64,000 nucleotides of DNA from an uncultured Oscillospiraceae bacterium (GCA_900548355.1 URKR01000004.1:1-64000); one strand, 5' to 3'; counted from the stretch's first letter, positions 16,960 through 26,461 are shown. The notes: a model not told the origin generated them from the letters alone. Made by a program: numbers and translations.

Positions 16960-18816
16960 ATGCGTATCGGCAATTCTGGCAAATCAGCGCCCCTTATCCT
17001 GGCGGCCCTGCTGCTGGCGGGCTGCGCGGCGTCAACGGCGGCATCCACGCCGGAGAGCGCCGCCACCCCGTCGCCAAGCGCCGCCCCGCCGGCTACGGCC
17101 GAGACGGCGCAGACGACGCTGACCTATGACGAGATCCGCCCCATCGCCGATCTTGGCACCGAGCCGGGCGGTCTCTGCACCGGCTACTTCACGGTCAGCC
17201 GGGACGGCCTGTGGGGGCTGATCCGTGCCGACGGCGAGGAAGTCCTCCCCTGTGAAGCGCCGGTTCCCATCACCCGCTGCGGCGGCGGGTGGCACTGGAT
17301 CTACTGGCCTGAGGGCCTCGGCTGGAGCGATTCCTCAACGATGAACTTCGATGAGCTCGACGCCGCCGTGCAGGCCGGCAACAACGGCTCGCTCTGCCCG
17401 GGGCACGGCGGCTCGGCCGATACCTTCTTCTTTGACCTCGACGTCGGCGCGGCGGTCTGCTACTACCACGGCACGCCGGGCTATATCAAGCCGATCGGCG
17501 ACGCCGACTGGACGGAATATGGCGAACCGCTGCCGGTCTACCCGGCTTACGAGGTAGGGGAGGAGGGAGACCCCGCCTGCCCCGGCACGGCGCAGGGCGG
17601 ATATTTCTACGTCAAACGCACCGGCGAGAACGTCTACCCGCAGAAGGACGGCGTGCGGGTTGAAGCGACCCTCGCCTCCTTCTTCTTTGACGAAGCCCTC
17701 GCCCCGGTGCAGCTCGAAACCGGCTGGGCTTATCTCGATCGGGACGGCAACATCCTGACCGAGGCCGTCTACGAACCCACCTACACCGACAGCATACGGG
17801 ACGCTACCCCGACGCTGGCTGCCCCGCTGCAGAACGGCTACGCCGCCGTCTGCCGCGACGGTCTCTGGGGGCTGCTCGATGAAAACGGGGCCGAAGCGCT
17901 GCCCTGCGCCTATGAGGGCGTCGCCTGGGAGGGCACGACCCTCTGGGTACAGGAGGACGGCGTCTGGTGCGAGCAGGAACTGCCGGATGGGGCGGCGGCC
18001 GAAGCGGTTACAATCGACCGCGATTACGAAGTGACCCTCGACGACGGCGCCCCGCTCCCCACCGCCGCACTGCCGCTCTATTATAAAGGAAACTATGCCG
18101 GTCTGACCTGGGCAGAGCTGGCCGAACAGACCGGCTTTGCCGAAGCCGAGCTGCGGGCGCTGAACCCGGATGCCGCCCAAAACCCCGACGGCGCGCTGGC
18201 CGGGACAGGGGAGCTGCTGCTGGCTGAAAGCTATTCCATTCCGCAGGAAGCGCAGATTCTTGTCACCTTCTCCGCACCGGGCGTGCCCTACCCCTACAGC
18301 AGCCGGGATTTCCGGGTGCCGGCTGCGCTCGAGGAGAAAGCCGCCGTTGCCCTAGCCAAAGCCTATTACGAGACCTGGGCCGAGGGGCAGGGCCTTGCCG
18401 TGCAGGAGAGCAATGTTGACAGCTACCGCACCGTGACCGGCGGGCGGTTTGCCGATTTTGCGGCGGTGCAGGAGTATTACGGCAGCATCTGGGCCGGCGA
18501 GGCGCTCGATGGCCGGCTGGAACCCTACCCCTGGCGCGGCGCCGCGCCGACGGCCTATTTTGCCGAAGGGCCGGACGGCGAACTGCTGACCCAGGGCTAC
18601 GCCTATGACAGCGTGATCCCGCAGGCCGGCTACACCCACACCGCGCCGCAGACCGCGCCGGACGGCAGCGTGACCTTTGCCGGCATCTGCATCCAGACGA
18701 CCGACGACACCGGCGCGCCGTTGCCCGCCGGAGCCGGCCTCCTTCTCTACACCCCGATCCGCCTGGAAGAGACCGAAGCAGGCTGGCGGGTAACCAGCTT
18801 GGGCGCGCCGTTTTGA
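16960..18816 (+). CDS. WG-repeat lipoprotein
   Basis: The 618-residue protein has a lipoprotein signal (LLLAGC, Cys22) and an Ala/Ser/Pro linker. It carries at least two WG-type repeats (GLWGLIRADGEEVLPC and GLWGLLDENGAEALPC) and a LysM-like stretch (TWAELAEQTGFAEAELRALNP). Its C-terminal module resembles that of the preceding lipoprotein. The ATG at 16960 is chosen because AAAGGAG sits eight bases upstream; a GTG at 16951 overlaps that site. A surface-exposed binding role is a guess; no catalytic motif is visible. Confidence 0.8.
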   Translation: MRIGNSGKSAPLILAALLLAGCAASTAASTPESAATPSPSAAPPATAETAQTTLTYDEIRPIADLGTEPGGLCTGYFTVSRDGLWGLIRADGEEVLPCEAPVPITRCGGGWHWIYWPEGLGWSDSSTMNFDELDAAVQAGNNGSLCPGHGGSADTFFFDLDVGAAVCYYHGTPGYIKPIGDADWTEYGEPLPVYPAYEVGEEGDPACPGTAQGGYFYVKRTGENVYPQKDGVRVEATLASFFFDEALAPVQLETGWAYLDRDGNILTEAVYEPTYTDSIRDATPTLAAPLQNGYAAVCRDGLWGLLDENGAEALPCAYEGVAWEGTTLWVQEDGVWCEQELPDGAAAEAVTIDRDYEVTLDDGAPLPTAALPLYYKGNYAGLTWAELAEQTGFAEAELRALNPDAAQNPDGALAGTGELLLAESYSIPQEAQILVTFSAPGVPYPYSSRDFRVPAALEEKAAVALAKAYYETWAEGQGLAVQESNVDSYRTVTGGRFADFAAVQEYYGSIWAGEALDGRLEPYPWRGAAPTAYFAEGPDGELLTQGYAYDSVIPQAGYTHTAPQTAPDGSVTFAGICIQTTDDTGAPLPAGAGLLLYTPIRLEETEAGWRVTSLGAPF

Positions 18817-18860
18817 GGCGAAAAGCGCTTCTTTGGAATTGACTATATCTTTAAAAAGTA

Positions 18861-18897
18861 AGAATAGCGCCGCGGATACAACCCGTGGCGCTATTCT
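18861..18897 (+). terminator. Terminator after the WG lipoprotein
   Basis: AGAATAGCGCCGCGG and CCGTGGCGCTATTCT pair over 15 positions with one G-T. The right arm also contains the stop codon of the reverse-strand regulator remnant. Confidence 0.65.
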
Positions 18898-19046
18898 TCG
18901 TTGGTCGGCTCTGTGGATGAATCTACATAGGTTATGATGTCCTGCGCAGAACAATGGAAAATTTTGCAGAAATCATCGATTTTTGACGTGGTGATGCCTT
19001 GCCCTTTTCGGATTCGGTCAATCAATCGTGTTGTATCTTCGGCTAC
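18891..19046 (-). pseudogene. Remnant of an XRE-type HTH regulator
   Basis: The minus strand from about 19046 to the TAG at 18893-18891 reads AVAEDTTRLIDRIRKGQGI and continues through TTSKIDDFCKIFHCSAQDII to a short acidic tail. This is the recognition helix and C-terminal half of a small Cro/CI-type repressor, with its typical L-C-x3-x2-C-x2-DI end. The N-terminal helices and start codon are missing, and the sequence upstream belongs to a different gene on the other strand. It is therefore a broken gene left by a rearrangement. Confidence 0.6.
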
Positions 19047-19416
19047 GGCGGCGCACGGCTTTGGAAAACGCTCAGCTGTTGGAGTAACATCCTACAATAC
19101 GGAAAACGAAACGTTTTGGTTTTGTATGGATTGTGGCAAAAGGTTTCGGGATTTGGACGAATTGCAGGCACTGGTTCCTGTTTACTTGAAAAAAGCACGC
19201 GTAGGGCGTATACTAATGATCGTATCTGTGGCATATACGGCTTTTATGCTCTTGTGCTCCCCGTATGTTCCGGGGCCTCTCACAACGTTTAGCCTTATAC
19301 TGTTCTTGGGGATGACAGCGTTGTCCTATATGATTATGAGAAGTTGGCAACGGAAAGCCAAGGAGACACAGGCAGAGTATGAAGAGTTATCCGCCAGAGT
19401 GTGGGTAGATGAATAG
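18934..19416 (+). CDS. Truncated zinc-ribbon/two-TM protein (chimeric reading frame)
   Basis: The open frame gives 160 residues, but only the part from about residue 57 looks like a protein: FWFCMDCGKRFRDLDELQ (half of a zinc ribbon), then two membrane segments and a basic/acidic tail. The first 40 or so codons run antisense to the HTH remnant at 18891-19046 and are not meaningful. The genuine N-terminus, including the other CxxC, is missing. Base composition is visibly more AT-rich than its neighbours, pointing to acquired DNA. Function unknown; expression doubtful. Confidence 0.45.
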   Translation: MMSCAEQWKILQKSSIFDVVMPCPFRIRSINRVVSSATAAHGFGKRSAVGVTSYNTENETFWFCMDCGKRFRDLDELQALVPVYLKKARVGRILMIVSVAYTAFMLLCSPYVPGPLTTFSLILFLGMTALSYMIMRSWQRKAKETQAEYEELSARVWVDE

Positions 19417-19549
19417 GCAAGTATTTTACCGCGCATCAATCAACAGCGCAGGCCGGGCTTTTCAGTAAGGGGCCGTTGGCTGATCAGCGCTGTCTGCCCG
19501 GCGCAATATAAAATCTTCAAAAAAATTTTGTAAAACGGCCAAAAAACAC

Positions 19550-19578
19550 TTGCAACGCGGGGGAGGGTGTGGTATACT
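19550..19578 (+). promoter_or_regulatory. Promoter of the S10 ribosomal superoperon
   Basis: TTGCAA (19550-19555) and TATACT (19573-19578) are 17 bp apart. It is the only strong promoter found before rpsJ and lies about 350 bases upstream. Confidence 0.75.
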
Positions 19579-19584
19579 AACCCT

Positions 19585-19925
19585 TGGCTGCGAACGGCTT
19601 GTGTGAACATCCGTTTTGCGCAAGCCGGCGATATGCGTTGATGCGGGAGGTTGCCGCTCGCCAGGGATCACCAGGGTGAAGCGGGTTTTTCCGCGGAGTA
19701 TGTCCGATCTTAGAACCGGGCGAAAGAATTACGGATGCGAAGGGATACGTACACGGCTGCATTCTGCGGCGCGTACCAATGTCCAACCCACTTTGCGAGG
19801 ATTCTTTCCGGGAGAACTGCCACGGGCGGTTCACCGGATTTTGTCATGCGAAGCGGTTGAACACCCGGGAGCGTGTGTGATTTATCGGCTCGCCTAAGGC
19901 AAACAAACATCAGGAGGCGAATGAA
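19585..19925 (+). promoter_or_regulatory. Long 5-prime leader of the S10 operon
   Basis: About 340 transcribed bases precede rpsJ with no credible reading frame. CGGCTTG (19595-19601) pairs with CAAGCCG (19621-19627), and several further GC-rich complementary blocks follow. A leader of this length suggests autoregulation by a ribosomal protein (L4 in E. coli), but no known leader class can be assigned by eye. The ribosome binding site AGGAGG is at 19912-19917. Confidence 0.5.
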
Positions 19926-20237
19926 ATGGCAGTCAAGGAAAAGATCAGAATTCGGTTGAAGAGCTACGATGCATCCCTTATCGATGCGGCTGCGGCCAAG
20001 ATCGTGGAGACCGCGCGGCGCACCGGCGCCCGTGTGAGCGGCCCGATCCCCCTGCCCACCGACAAGGAGGTTGTCACGATTCTGCGCGCTGTTCATAAGG
20101 ATAAGGACAGCCGTGAGCAGTTCGAGACCCGCACCCACAAGCGTTTGATCGACATTCTGAAGCCGTCCAACAAGACGGTTGAGGCTCTGATGAGCCTGCA
20201 GCTCCCCGCGGGCGTTGACATCGAGATCAAGCTGTAA
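19926..20237 (+). CDS. rpsJ: 30S ribosomal protein S10
   Basis: The 103-residue protein aligns over its full length with S10, including the loop [11 protein letters not shown] and the conserved ending [12 protein letters not shown]10 assembles into the 30S head and, as NusE, joins NusB in transcription antitermination. It is the first gene of the S10 operon. An out-of-frame ATG at 19921 is ignored because AGGAGG at 19912-19917 is well placed for 19926. Confidence 0.97.
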   Translation: MAVKEKIRIRLKSYDASLIDAAAAKIVETARRTGARVSGPIPLPTDKEVVTILRAVHKDKDSREQFETRTHKRLIDILKPSNKTVEALMSLQLPAGVDIEIKL

Positions 20238-20252
20238 CCCTTCCGCGGCGCT

Positions 20253-20400
20253 CACGCCGGCCCGAGCGGCCGTGTCACGCTGACCGCCGGCAAAGCAAAA
20301 CCGCAAACGGATACACGATCCCGAACCAATGACCACGGAGAGGTCATGTTGATGGGCCACCCGTTTAACGCCCACCAACCAATAACCTTTTAGGAGGACA
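20253..20400 (+). promoter_or_regulatory. Structured spacer between rpsJ and rplC
   Basis: Most S10-operon spacers here are 15-20 bases, but this gap is 169. ATGACC (20329-20334) pairs with GGTCAT (20342-20347). Directly after, GTTGaTGGG (about 20349-20356) can pair with CCCAcCAAC (about 20371-20379). It ends in TAGGAGGAC before rplC. This could be a ribosomal-protein binding site or a processing site. Confidence 0.4.
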
Positions 20401-20406
20401 AAAACA

Positions 20407-21039
20407 ATGCAAAAAGGTATCATCGGCAAGAAGCTGGGCATGACCCAGCTGTTCGACGAGAACGGCAAGGTTGTTCCCGTCACCGTCATCGAAGCCGGCC
20501 CCTGCACCGTCGTGCAGAAGAAGACCGTCGAAAGCGACGGCTACCAGGCTGTGCAGCTCGGCTTCGGCGAAGTTTCCGCCAAGAAGGTCAACAAGGCCGC
20601 CAAGGGCCACTTTGACAAGGCGGATGTCGCCGCCAAGCGTACCCTGCGCGAGTTCCGGCTCGATGACATCAGCGCCGTCAATGTCGGCGACATCCTGAAA
20701 GCGGATGTCTTCGCCGCGGGCGATAAGGTTGACGTGGTCGGCACTTCCAAGGGCAAAGGCTACCAGGGCGTTATCAAGCGCTTCGGCCAGCACCGCCTGC
20801 GCGAAAGCCACGGCACCGGCCCCGTTGCCCGCCACGCCGGCTCCAACGGTTCCACCTCGACCCCGTCCCGCGTGTTCAAGGGCAAGAAGCTGCCCGGCCA
20901 CATGGGCGCTGTGCGGGTGACCGTGCAGAACCTCAGCATCGTCAAGGTCGATGCCGAGAACAACCTGATCGCTGTCAAGGGCGCCATCCCCGGCCCGAAG
21001 GGCTCTGTGGTGACCATCCACGACAGCGTCAAAGCGTAA
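20407..21039 (+). CDS. rplC: 50S ribosomal protein L3
   Basis: The 210-residue protein begins with the diagnostic [20 protein letters not shown]. It carries the long central loop that reaches toward the peptidyl transferase centre ([20 protein letters not shown]). L3 starts 50S assembly. The start follows AGGAGG after an unusually long 169-base spacer from rpsJ. Confidence 0.97.
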   Translation: MQKGIIGKKLGMTQLFDENGKVVPVTVIEAGPCTVVQKKTVESDGYQAVQLGFGEVSAKKVNKAAKGHFDKADVAAKRTLREFRLDDISAVNVGDILKADVFAAGDKVDVVGTSKGKGYQGVIKRFGQHRLRESHGTGPVARHAGSNGSTSTPSRVFKGKKLPGHMGAVRVTVQNLSIVKVDAENNLIAVKGAIPGPKGSVVTIHDSVKA

Positions 21040-21053
21040 GGGAGGAAAACACA

Positions 21054-21677
21054 ATGGCTAAATTTGATGTCGTCGATATGAACGGCAAGAAAGTTTCCAC
21101 CGTTGAGCTTTCCGACGCCGTGTTCGGGATCACCCCGAACGAGAAGGCCGTCCACGAGGCGGTCGTCAACTTCCTGGCCAACCAGCGCCAGGGCACCCAG
21201 AACACCAAGATCCGCAAGGAAGTCCGCGGCGGCGGCAAGAAGCCGTGGCGTCAGAAGGGCACCGGCCATGCGCGCCAGGGCTCGATCCGCGCTCCGCAGT
21301 GGACCCACGGCGGCGTTGCCCTCGGCCCCAAGCCGCGCGATTACTCCTACCGCATCAACAAGAAGGTCAAGCGCCTGGCCGTGCTCAGCGCCCTGTCTGA
21401 CAAGGCTGCCAACGGCAACATGATCGTGGTGGACAAGCTCGCGATGGATGAGTACAAGACCAAGACGGTTGTCGCGATGCTCGCCGCTGTCGGCGCCGGC
21501 AAGAAGAACCTTGTTGTGAACGAGGCTGTCGATGCCAAGTTCGTCAAGAGCGCCGCGAACATCCCGGGCGTCAAAACCACCACCGTTTCCAGCGTGAACA
21601 CCTACGACGTTGTCAACGCCGAGAAGATGATCATCAGCCTGGATGCGGCCAAGAAACTTGAGGAGGTACTGGGCTGA
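21054..21677 (+). CDS. rplD: 50S ribosomal protein L4
   Basis: The 207-residue protein has the globular L4 fold and the extended exit-tunnel loop (RGGGKKPWRQKGTGHARQGS). In E. coli L4 also represses its own S10 operon by binding the leader; whether it does so here is unknown. Its stop overlaps the rplW start by one base (TGATG), so translation is coupled. Confidence 0.97.
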   Translation: MAKFDVVDMNGKKVSTVELSDAVFGITPNEKAVHEAVVNFLANQRQGTQNTKIRKEVRGGGKKPWRQKGTGHARQGSIRAPQWTHGGVALGPKPRDYSYRINKKVKRLAVLSALSDKAANGNMIVVDKLAMDEYKTKTVVAMLAAVGAGKKNLVVNEAVDAKFVKSAANIPGVKTTTVSSVNTYDVVNAEKMIISLDAAKKLEEVLG

Positions 21678-21970
21678 TGAAATTCGCACAGGATATCGTT
21701 CTCGCCCCCGTCATCACCGAGAACTCGATGGCTGGCATCGCCGAGAAGAAGTACACCTTCAAGGTTGCCACCGACGCCACCAAGATCGATATCGCCAAGG
21801 CGGTTGAGGAACTGTTCGGCGTCAAGGTTGCCAAGGTCAACACCATGAACGTCCGCGGCCATTACCGCCGCCAGGGCATGAACGCCGGCTATACTGCCAA
21901 GAGCAAGAAAGCCATCGTCACGCTGACCCCCGACTCCAAGGAGATCGAGTTCTTCACCAGCATGACCTAA
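21677..21970 (+). CDS. rplW: 50S ribosomal protein L23
   Basis: This 97-residue protein matches L23, with VLAPVITENSM near the start and the loop VRGHYRRQGMNAGYTAKSKK. L23 sits at the tunnel exit and docks signal recognition particle and trigger factor. Its ATG shares a base with the rplD stop. Confidence 0.96.
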   Translation: MKFAQDIVLAPVITENSMAGIAEKKYTFKVATDATKIDIAKAVEELFGVKVAKVNTMNVRGHYRRQGMNAGYTAKSKKAIVTLTPDSKEIEFFTSMT

Positions 21971-21976
21971 GGCGTG

Positions 21977-21997
21977 CGCGTCAGAAAATCTGACGCG
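21977..21997 (+). other. Stem-loop between rplW and rplB
   Basis: CGCGTCAGA and TCTGACGCG form a perfect 9-bp stem with an AAA loop inside the 111-base spacer. It has no U-tract, so a processing or stability element is more likely than a terminator. Confidence 0.45.
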
Positions 21998-22081
21998 AAA
22001 AGAGAAAGAACCCCGCCGAGGGATTCGCTTATGGGGATATGACCCCGATAAAAATTCATAAGATACCAAAAGGAGCAAACA

Positions 22082-22912
22082 ATGGCGATCAAAAAGTACA
22101 AGCCGACTACGCCTGGCCGCCGCGGCATGACTGTCACCGATTACAGCGTGCTTTCCAACGTCGAGCCCGAGCGCAGCCTGCTGCAGCCTAAAAAGAAGCA
22201 TGCCGGCCGCAACAACACCGGCAAGATCACCGTCCGCCACCATGGCGGCGGCAACCGCGTCAAGTACCGTGTCATCGACTTCAAGCGCAACAAGTTTGAT
22301 GTCCCCGCCACCGTCCTGACCCTTGAGTATGACCCGAACCGTTCCGCCTTCATCGCCCTCATCCAGTATGAGGACGGCGCCAAGAGCTACATCCTCGCGC
22401 CGGACGGCCTCAAGGTCGGCGACAAGGTCATGGCCGGCCCCCACGCCGATATCAAGCCGGGCAACGCTCTCCCGTTCGAGAACATCCCGGTTGGTACCAT
22501 GATCCACAACATTGAGCTTTACCCGGGCAAGGGCGGCCAGCTTGTTCGCTCGGCCGGCGTTATGGCTCAGCTGATGGCGAAGGAAAACGGCTACGCGCTT
22601 GTGCGTCTGCCCTCGGGCGAGATGCGCAATATCCCGCTGAACTGCATTGCGACGATCGGCGTCGTTTCCAACCTTGACCATGAGAATGTCAACCTGGGCA
22701 AGGCCGGCCGCAAGCGTCACATGGGCGTGCGCCCGGGCAGCCGCGGTTCTGTCATGAACCCCTGCGACCACCCGCACGGCGGCGGCGAAGGCCGCGCCCC
22801 GGTTGGTCATTCCAGCCCGCGTACCCCGTGGGGCAAGCCGGCTCTCGGCCTGAAGACCCGCAAACATCATGCTCGCTCCGACAAGTTCATCGTCAAGCGC
22901 GCCAAAGGTTAA
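22082..22912 (+). CDS. rplB: 50S ribosomal protein L2
   Basis: The 276-residue protein shows the L2 start ([20 protein letters not shown]) and the conserved C-terminal block [17 protein letters not shown]. The histidine of that block lies near the peptidyl transferase centre. L2 also bridges the subunits. It follows rplW after a 111-base spacer containing a stem-loop. Confidence 0.97.
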   Translation: MAIKKYKPTTPGRRGMTVTDYSVLSNVEPERSLLQPKKKHAGRNNTGKITVRHHGGGNRVKYRVIDFKRNKFDVPATVLTLEYDPNRSAFIALIQYEDGAKSYILAPDGLKVGDKVMAGPHADIKPGNALPFENIPVGTMIHNIELYPGKGGQLVRSAGVMAQLMAKENGYALVRLPSGEMRNIPLNCIATIGVVSNLDHENVNLGKAGRKRHMGVRPGSRGSVMNPCDHPHGGGEGRAPVGHSSPRTPWGKPALGLKTRKHHARSDKFIVKRAKG

Positions 22913-22928
22913 GGGAGGTTAAGAACTT

Positions 22929-23204
22929 ATGTCTCGCAGCACCAAGAAAGGCCCTTACGTCCTGCCTTCTCTGATGAAGAAAGTCGAAGCCATGAACGAG
23001 AGCGGCAAGAAGAGCGTCGTCAAGACCTGGAGCCGCGCCTCCACCATCTTCCCGGAATTCGTCGGTCACACCTTCGCCGTCCATGACGGCCGCAAGCATG
23101 TGCCGGTCTACGTCACCGAGGACATGGTTGGCCACAAGCTCGGCGAGTTCGCCCCCACCCGTAAGTTCACGGGCCATGCGGGCGGCAAGACCACCGGCAA
23201 GTAA
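22929..23204 (+). CDS. rpsS: 30S ribosomal protein S19
   Basis: This 91-residue protein has the S19 signature RSTKKGPYV and the C-terminal [19 protein letters not shown]19 forms a complex with S13 in the 30S head near the A-site tRNA. It lies 16 bases after rplB, with a GGGAGG ribosome binding site. Confidence 0.97.
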   Translation: MSRSTKKGPYVLPSLMKKVEAMNESGKKSVVKTWSRASTIFPEFVGHTFAVHDGRKHVPVYVTEDMVGHKLGEFAPTRKFTGHAGGKTTGK

Positions 23205-23221
23205 GAGAGGAGGAGCAAACA

Positions 23222-23557
23222 ATGGAAGCACGGGCTATTCTCCGTTACGCCCGCATCAGCCCGCGGAAGGTCGGGATCGTGATGGATCTGATCCGCAACA
23301 AGCCGCTGGATGAAGCGCTGGCAATTCTGCAGTATACCCCGAAGGCGGCCTGCGAGCCCCTTCTCAAGCTGGTCAACTCGGCCGCGGCCAATGCTGAAAA
23401 CAACTTCAACATGGACCGCAACAACCTGTATGTCGCCGAGTGCTATGTCTGCCCCGGCCCGACCCTGAAGCGGATTATGCCCCGCGACCACGGCCGTGCG
23501 TACCGCATCCTCAAACGGACCAGCCACATGACTGTCGTCCTGAAAGAGAAAGAGTAA
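23222..23557 (+). CDS. rplV: 50S ribosomal protein L22
   Basis: The 111-residue protein contains the L22 N-terminal [18 protein letters not shown] and the beta-hairpin region ending [19 protein letters not shown]. That hairpin lines the exit tunnel and is where macrolide-resistance changes arise in other species. Confidence 0.96.
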   Translation: MEARAILRYARISPRKVGIVMDLIRNKPLDEALAILQYTPKAACEPLLKLVNSAAANAENNFNMDRNNLYVAECYVCPGPTLKRIMPRDHGRAYRILKRTSHMTVVLKEKE

Positions 23558-23572
23558 GAAGGAGGTAAACAA

Positions 23573-24271
23573 ATGGGCCAGAAAGTCAATCCCCACGGCA
23601 TGCGCGTGGGTGTTATCAAGGATTGGGACAGCCGCTGGTTTACCTCGAAGCAGGCCTTCGGCGACACCCTCGTGGAGGATCACAAGATCCGCACCACCCT
23701 GAAAAAGCAGCTTTACAGCGCCGGTATCCCCAAGATTGAGATCGAGCGCACCGTGGACAGCCAGACCGGCAACCCCCGCGTCAAGGTCAACATCTACTGC
23801 GCGAAGCCCGGTATGGTCATCGGCAAGGGCGGCTCGGAAAGCACCAAGCTTGAAAAGCAGCTCACCAAGATGACCGGCAAGCAGGTCAACCTGAACATTG
23901 TCGAGGTCAAGGGCACCTCCACCAACGCCCAGCTCGTCGCTGAGGACGTCGCTTCCCAGCTTGAGCGCCGCATCGCTTTCCGCCGTGCGATGAAGCAGGC
24001 CATCCGCAACGCCATGCAGCCGCGCGGCGGCGTGCCGGCCAAGGGCATCAAGGTCACCTGCTCCGGCCGTCTGGCCGGCGCCGACATCGCCCGCGTCGAA
24101 AGCTACCACGAAGGTACCATCCCCCTGCAGACCCTGCGCGCCGACATCGACTACGGGTTTGCTGAAGCCAACACCACCTACGGCAAGGTTGGCGTCAAGG
24201 TTTGGATCTACAAAGGCGAGATCCTCAAGGGCGCCAAGACCGCTGCCAAGAAGGAAGGAGGCAAACAGTAA
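23573..24271 (+). CDS. rpsC: 30S ribosomal protein S3
   Basis: The 232-residue protein has the S3 start [20 protein letters not shown], a type II KH domain ([16 protein letters not shown]) and the C-terminal S3 domain. A Lys-rich tail follows. S3 guards the mRNA entry channel. Its TAA shares its final A with the ATG of rplP. Confidence 0.97.
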   Translation: MGQKVNPHGMRVGVIKDWDSRWFTSKQAFGDTLVEDHKIRTTLKKQLYSAGIPKIEIERTVDSQTGNPRVKVNIYCAKPGMVIGKGGSESTKLEKQLTKMTGKQVNLNIVEVKGTSTNAQLVAEDVASQLERRIAFRRAMKQAIRNAMQPRGGVPAKGIKVTCSGRLAGADIARVESYHEGTIPLQTLRADIDYGFAEANTTYGKVGVKVWIYKGEILKGAKTAAKKEGGKQ

Positions 24272-24711
24272 TGTTACTGCCGAAACGTGTTAAATACCGC
24301 CGTGTGCAGCGCGGCCGCATGACCGGCAAAGCCACCCGCGGTAACAAGGTGAACCAGGGCCAGTACGGCCTGATCGCGCTGGAACCGGCGTGGATCACTT
24401 CCAACCAGATCGAAGCCTCCCGTGTCGCGATGACCCGTTATATCAAGCGCGGCGGCAAGGTCTGGATCAAGATCTTCCCCGACAAGCCTGTCACCGAGAA
24501 GCCGGCCGGCACCCGCATGGGCTCCGGTAAGGGCAGCCCGGAATACTGGGTGGCCGTGGTCAAGCCCGGCCGCGTGCTGTTCGAACTCGCCGATGTTGAC
24601 GAGGCGACCGCCCGCGAGGCCCTGCGCCTGGCTTCCCACAAGCTGCCGGTGCGCTGCAAGTTCGTCAAGCGCGAAGACAACGACACTGTGAAGGAGGGCG
24701 ACGCTGAATGA
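24271..24711 (+). CDS. rplP: 50S ribosomal protein L16
   Basis: The 146-residue product starts [17 protein letters not shown] and contains the conserved [19 protein letters not shown] block near the A-site tRNA. The ATG at 24271 overlaps the rpsC stop by one base. An upstream extension in the same frame lies inside rpsC and is rejected. Confidence 0.97.
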   Translation: MLLPKRVKYRRVQRGRMTGKATRGNKVNQGQYGLIALEPAWITSNQIEASRVAMTRYIKRGGKVWIKIFPDKPVTEKPAGTRMGSGKGSPEYWVAVVKPGRVLFELADVDEATAREALRLASHKLPVRCKFVKREDNDTVKEGDAE

Positions 24712-24905
24712 AAGCCACTGAACTGCGCGAAATGACCGATGTTGAGCTCGCCAAGCAGCTCAAGGATCTGAAAGCCGAACTGTTCAACCTGCGCTTTCAG
24801 CACGCCATCAACCAGCTGGAAAACCCGCTGCGCATCGACACCGTCAAGAAGGACATCGCCCGCGTGATGACCGTTATGGCGGAAAAGAACGCGAAGAACG
24901 CGTAA
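24708..24905 (+). CDS. rpmC: 50S ribosomal protein L29
   Basis: This 65-residue, all-helical protein matches L29 ([20 protein letters not shown] and [11 protein letters not shown]). L29 sits beside L23 at the tunnel exit. Its start overlaps the rplP stop by four bases (ATGA). Confidence 0.95.
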   Translation: MKATELREMTDVELAKQLKDLKAELFNLRFQHAINQLENPLRIDTVKKDIARVMTVMAEKNAKNA

Positions 24906-24920
24906 GAGGGAGGGTAAAAC

Positions 24921-25175
24921 ATGGAACGTAATCTGAGAAAGACCCGTGTGGGCGTCGTCGTCTCCGACAAGATGGACAAGACCATCGTCGTCGCCGTCAA
25001 GGACAGCGTCCAGCACCCTCTGTACAAGAAGATCATCAAGCGCACCAAGAAGTTTAAGGCCCATGATGAGAACGGCGAGGCCGGCATCGGTGACCGCGTC
25101 GAGATCATGGAGACCCGCAAGCTTTCGAAGGATGTCAACTGGCGCCTGGTCAAGATCATCGAGAAAGCGAAATAA
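24921..25175 (+). CDS. rpsQ: 30S ribosomal protein S17
   Basis: The 84-residue OB-fold protein starts [20 protein letters not shown] and contains the S17 hallmark [23 protein letters not shown]17 is a primary 16S rRNA binder in the 30S body. Confidence 0.96.
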   Translation: MERNLRKTRVGVVVSDKMDKTIVVAVKDSVQHPLYKKIIKRTKKFKAHDENGEAGIGDRVEIMETRKLSKDVNWRLVKIIEKAK

Positions 25176-25208
25176 CAAGCCTGGTACTTTGAAAGGAGGA
25201 CCTGAAAG

Positions 25209-25577
25209 ATGGTTCAGATGCAAACTTATCTCAAAGTTGCCGACAACACCGGTGCCAAGGAGTTAATGTGCTTCCGTGTACTGGGCGGTACCCGCAAGAG
25301 ATATGCCAACATCGGCGACGTCGTGGTCTGCAGCGTCAAGAAGGCTGCGCCCGGCGGCACCGTGAAGAAGGGCGATGTGGTCAAGGCCGTTATCGTCCGT
25401 TCCAAGCACGGCCTGCGCCGTGACGACGGCAGCTACATCCGTTTTGATGAGAACGCCGCCGTCATCGTCATGGCCGACAAGAGCCCCAAGGGCACCCGTA
25501 TCTTTGGACCCGTCGCCCGCGAGCTGCGCGACGCCGGCTATACCAAGATCCTGTCCCTGGCGCCCGAATCGCTGTAA
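25209..25577 (+). CDS. rplN: 50S ribosomal protein L14
   Basis: The 122-residue protein has the L14 opening ([18 protein letters not shown]) and closing motifs ([19 protein letters not shown]). L14 forms part of bridge B5/B8 and is the docking site of the silencing factor RsfS. A strong AAAGGAGG precedes the start. Confidence 0.97.
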   Translation: MVQMQTYLKVADNTGAKELMCFRVLGGTRKRYANIGDVVVCSVKKAAPGGTVKKGDVVKAVIVRSKHGLRRDDGSYIRFDENAAVIVMADKSPKGTRIFGPVARELRDAGYTKILSLAPESL

Positions 25578-25592
25578 GGAGGTTTTAATAGA

Positions 25593-25907
25593 ATGAACAA
25601 TCTTCATGTTAAAACCGGCGACAACGTCATGATCATTTCCGGCAAAGACAAAGGCAAGACCGGCAAGGTCCTGCAGACCTCCCCGAAAGAGGGCAAGGTC
25701 ATTGTCGAAGGGCTGAACATGGTCACCAAGCATGTCAAGCCCCGCCGTCAGGGTGAGCAGGGCGGTAAGGTCCGCGCCGAAGGCGCCATCTACGCCTGCA
25801 AGGTTATGCCGGTCTGCCCCAAGTGCGGTAAGGCTACCCGCGTTGGCCACACCGTGAAGGATGGCAAGAACGTTCGCATCTGCCGCAAGTGCGGCGCTGA
25901 ACTGTAA
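25593..25907 (+). CDS. rplX: 50S ribosomal protein L24 (zinc-binding form)
   Basis: The 104-residue protein has an N-terminal KOW motif ([16 protein letters not shown]) and a C-terminal CxxC...CxxC zinc ribbon ([11 protein letters not shown] and CRKCGAEL). The zinc-bearing L24 variant is common in Firmicutes. L24 is an early 50S assembly initiator. Confidence 0.96.
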   Translation: MNNLHVKTGDNVMIISGKDKGKTGKVLQTSPKEGKVIVEGLNMVTKHVKPRRQGEQGGKVRAEGAIYACKVMPVCPKCGKATRVGHTVKDGKNVRICRKCGAEL

Positions 25908-25921
25908 GGGAGGAGACAGCA

Positions 25922-26461
25922 ATGGCACGTTTGAAAGAACAGTATGTCAACGAGATCGCTCCGGCCCTGAACAAGAAGTTCGGCTACAAGAGCGTGATGC
26001 AGATCCCCAAGCTGGACAAGGTCATCATCAACGTGGCCGCCGGCGAAGCCAAGGAAAACGCCAAGGTTATTGACGCGATCGTCAAGGACCTGGGCCAGAT
26101 CACCGGCCAGCGCGCCGTCGTCTGCAAGGCCAAGAAGAGCGTAGCGAACTTCAAGCTGCGCCAGGGCATGCCGATCGGCGCCAAGGTCACCCTGCGCGGC
26201 GAGCGCATGTATGAGTTTGTCGATCGTCTGTTCAATGTGGCGCTGCCCCGCGTGCGCGACTTCCGCGGCATTTCGGGCAACAGCTTTGATGGCCGCGGCA
26301 ACTATGCCTTCGGCCTGAAGGAGCAGATCATCTTCCCTGAGATCGATTTCGACAAGGTCGATGCGATCCGCGGCATGGACATCTGCTTCGTCACTACCGC
26401 CAAGACCGACGAGGAAGCCAAGGAGCTGCTGAAGGCCCTGGGCGCCCCGTTCGCCAACTGA
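25922..26461 (+). CDS. rplE: 50S ribosomal protein L5
   Basis: The 179-residue protein matches L5 across its length, with the conserved P-loop-like region [20 protein letters not shown] and the C-terminal [19 protein letters not shown]5 binds 5S rRNA in the central protuberance and contacts S13. Confidence 0.97.
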   Translation: MARLKEQYVNEIAPALNKKFGYKSVMQIPKLDKVIINVAAGEAKENAKVIDAIVKDLGQITGQRAVVCKAKKSVANFKLRQGMPIGAKVTLRGERMYEFVDRLFNVALPRVRDFRGISGNSFDGRGNYAFGLKEQIIFPEIDFDKVDAIRGMDICFVTTAKTDEEAKELLKALGAPFAN

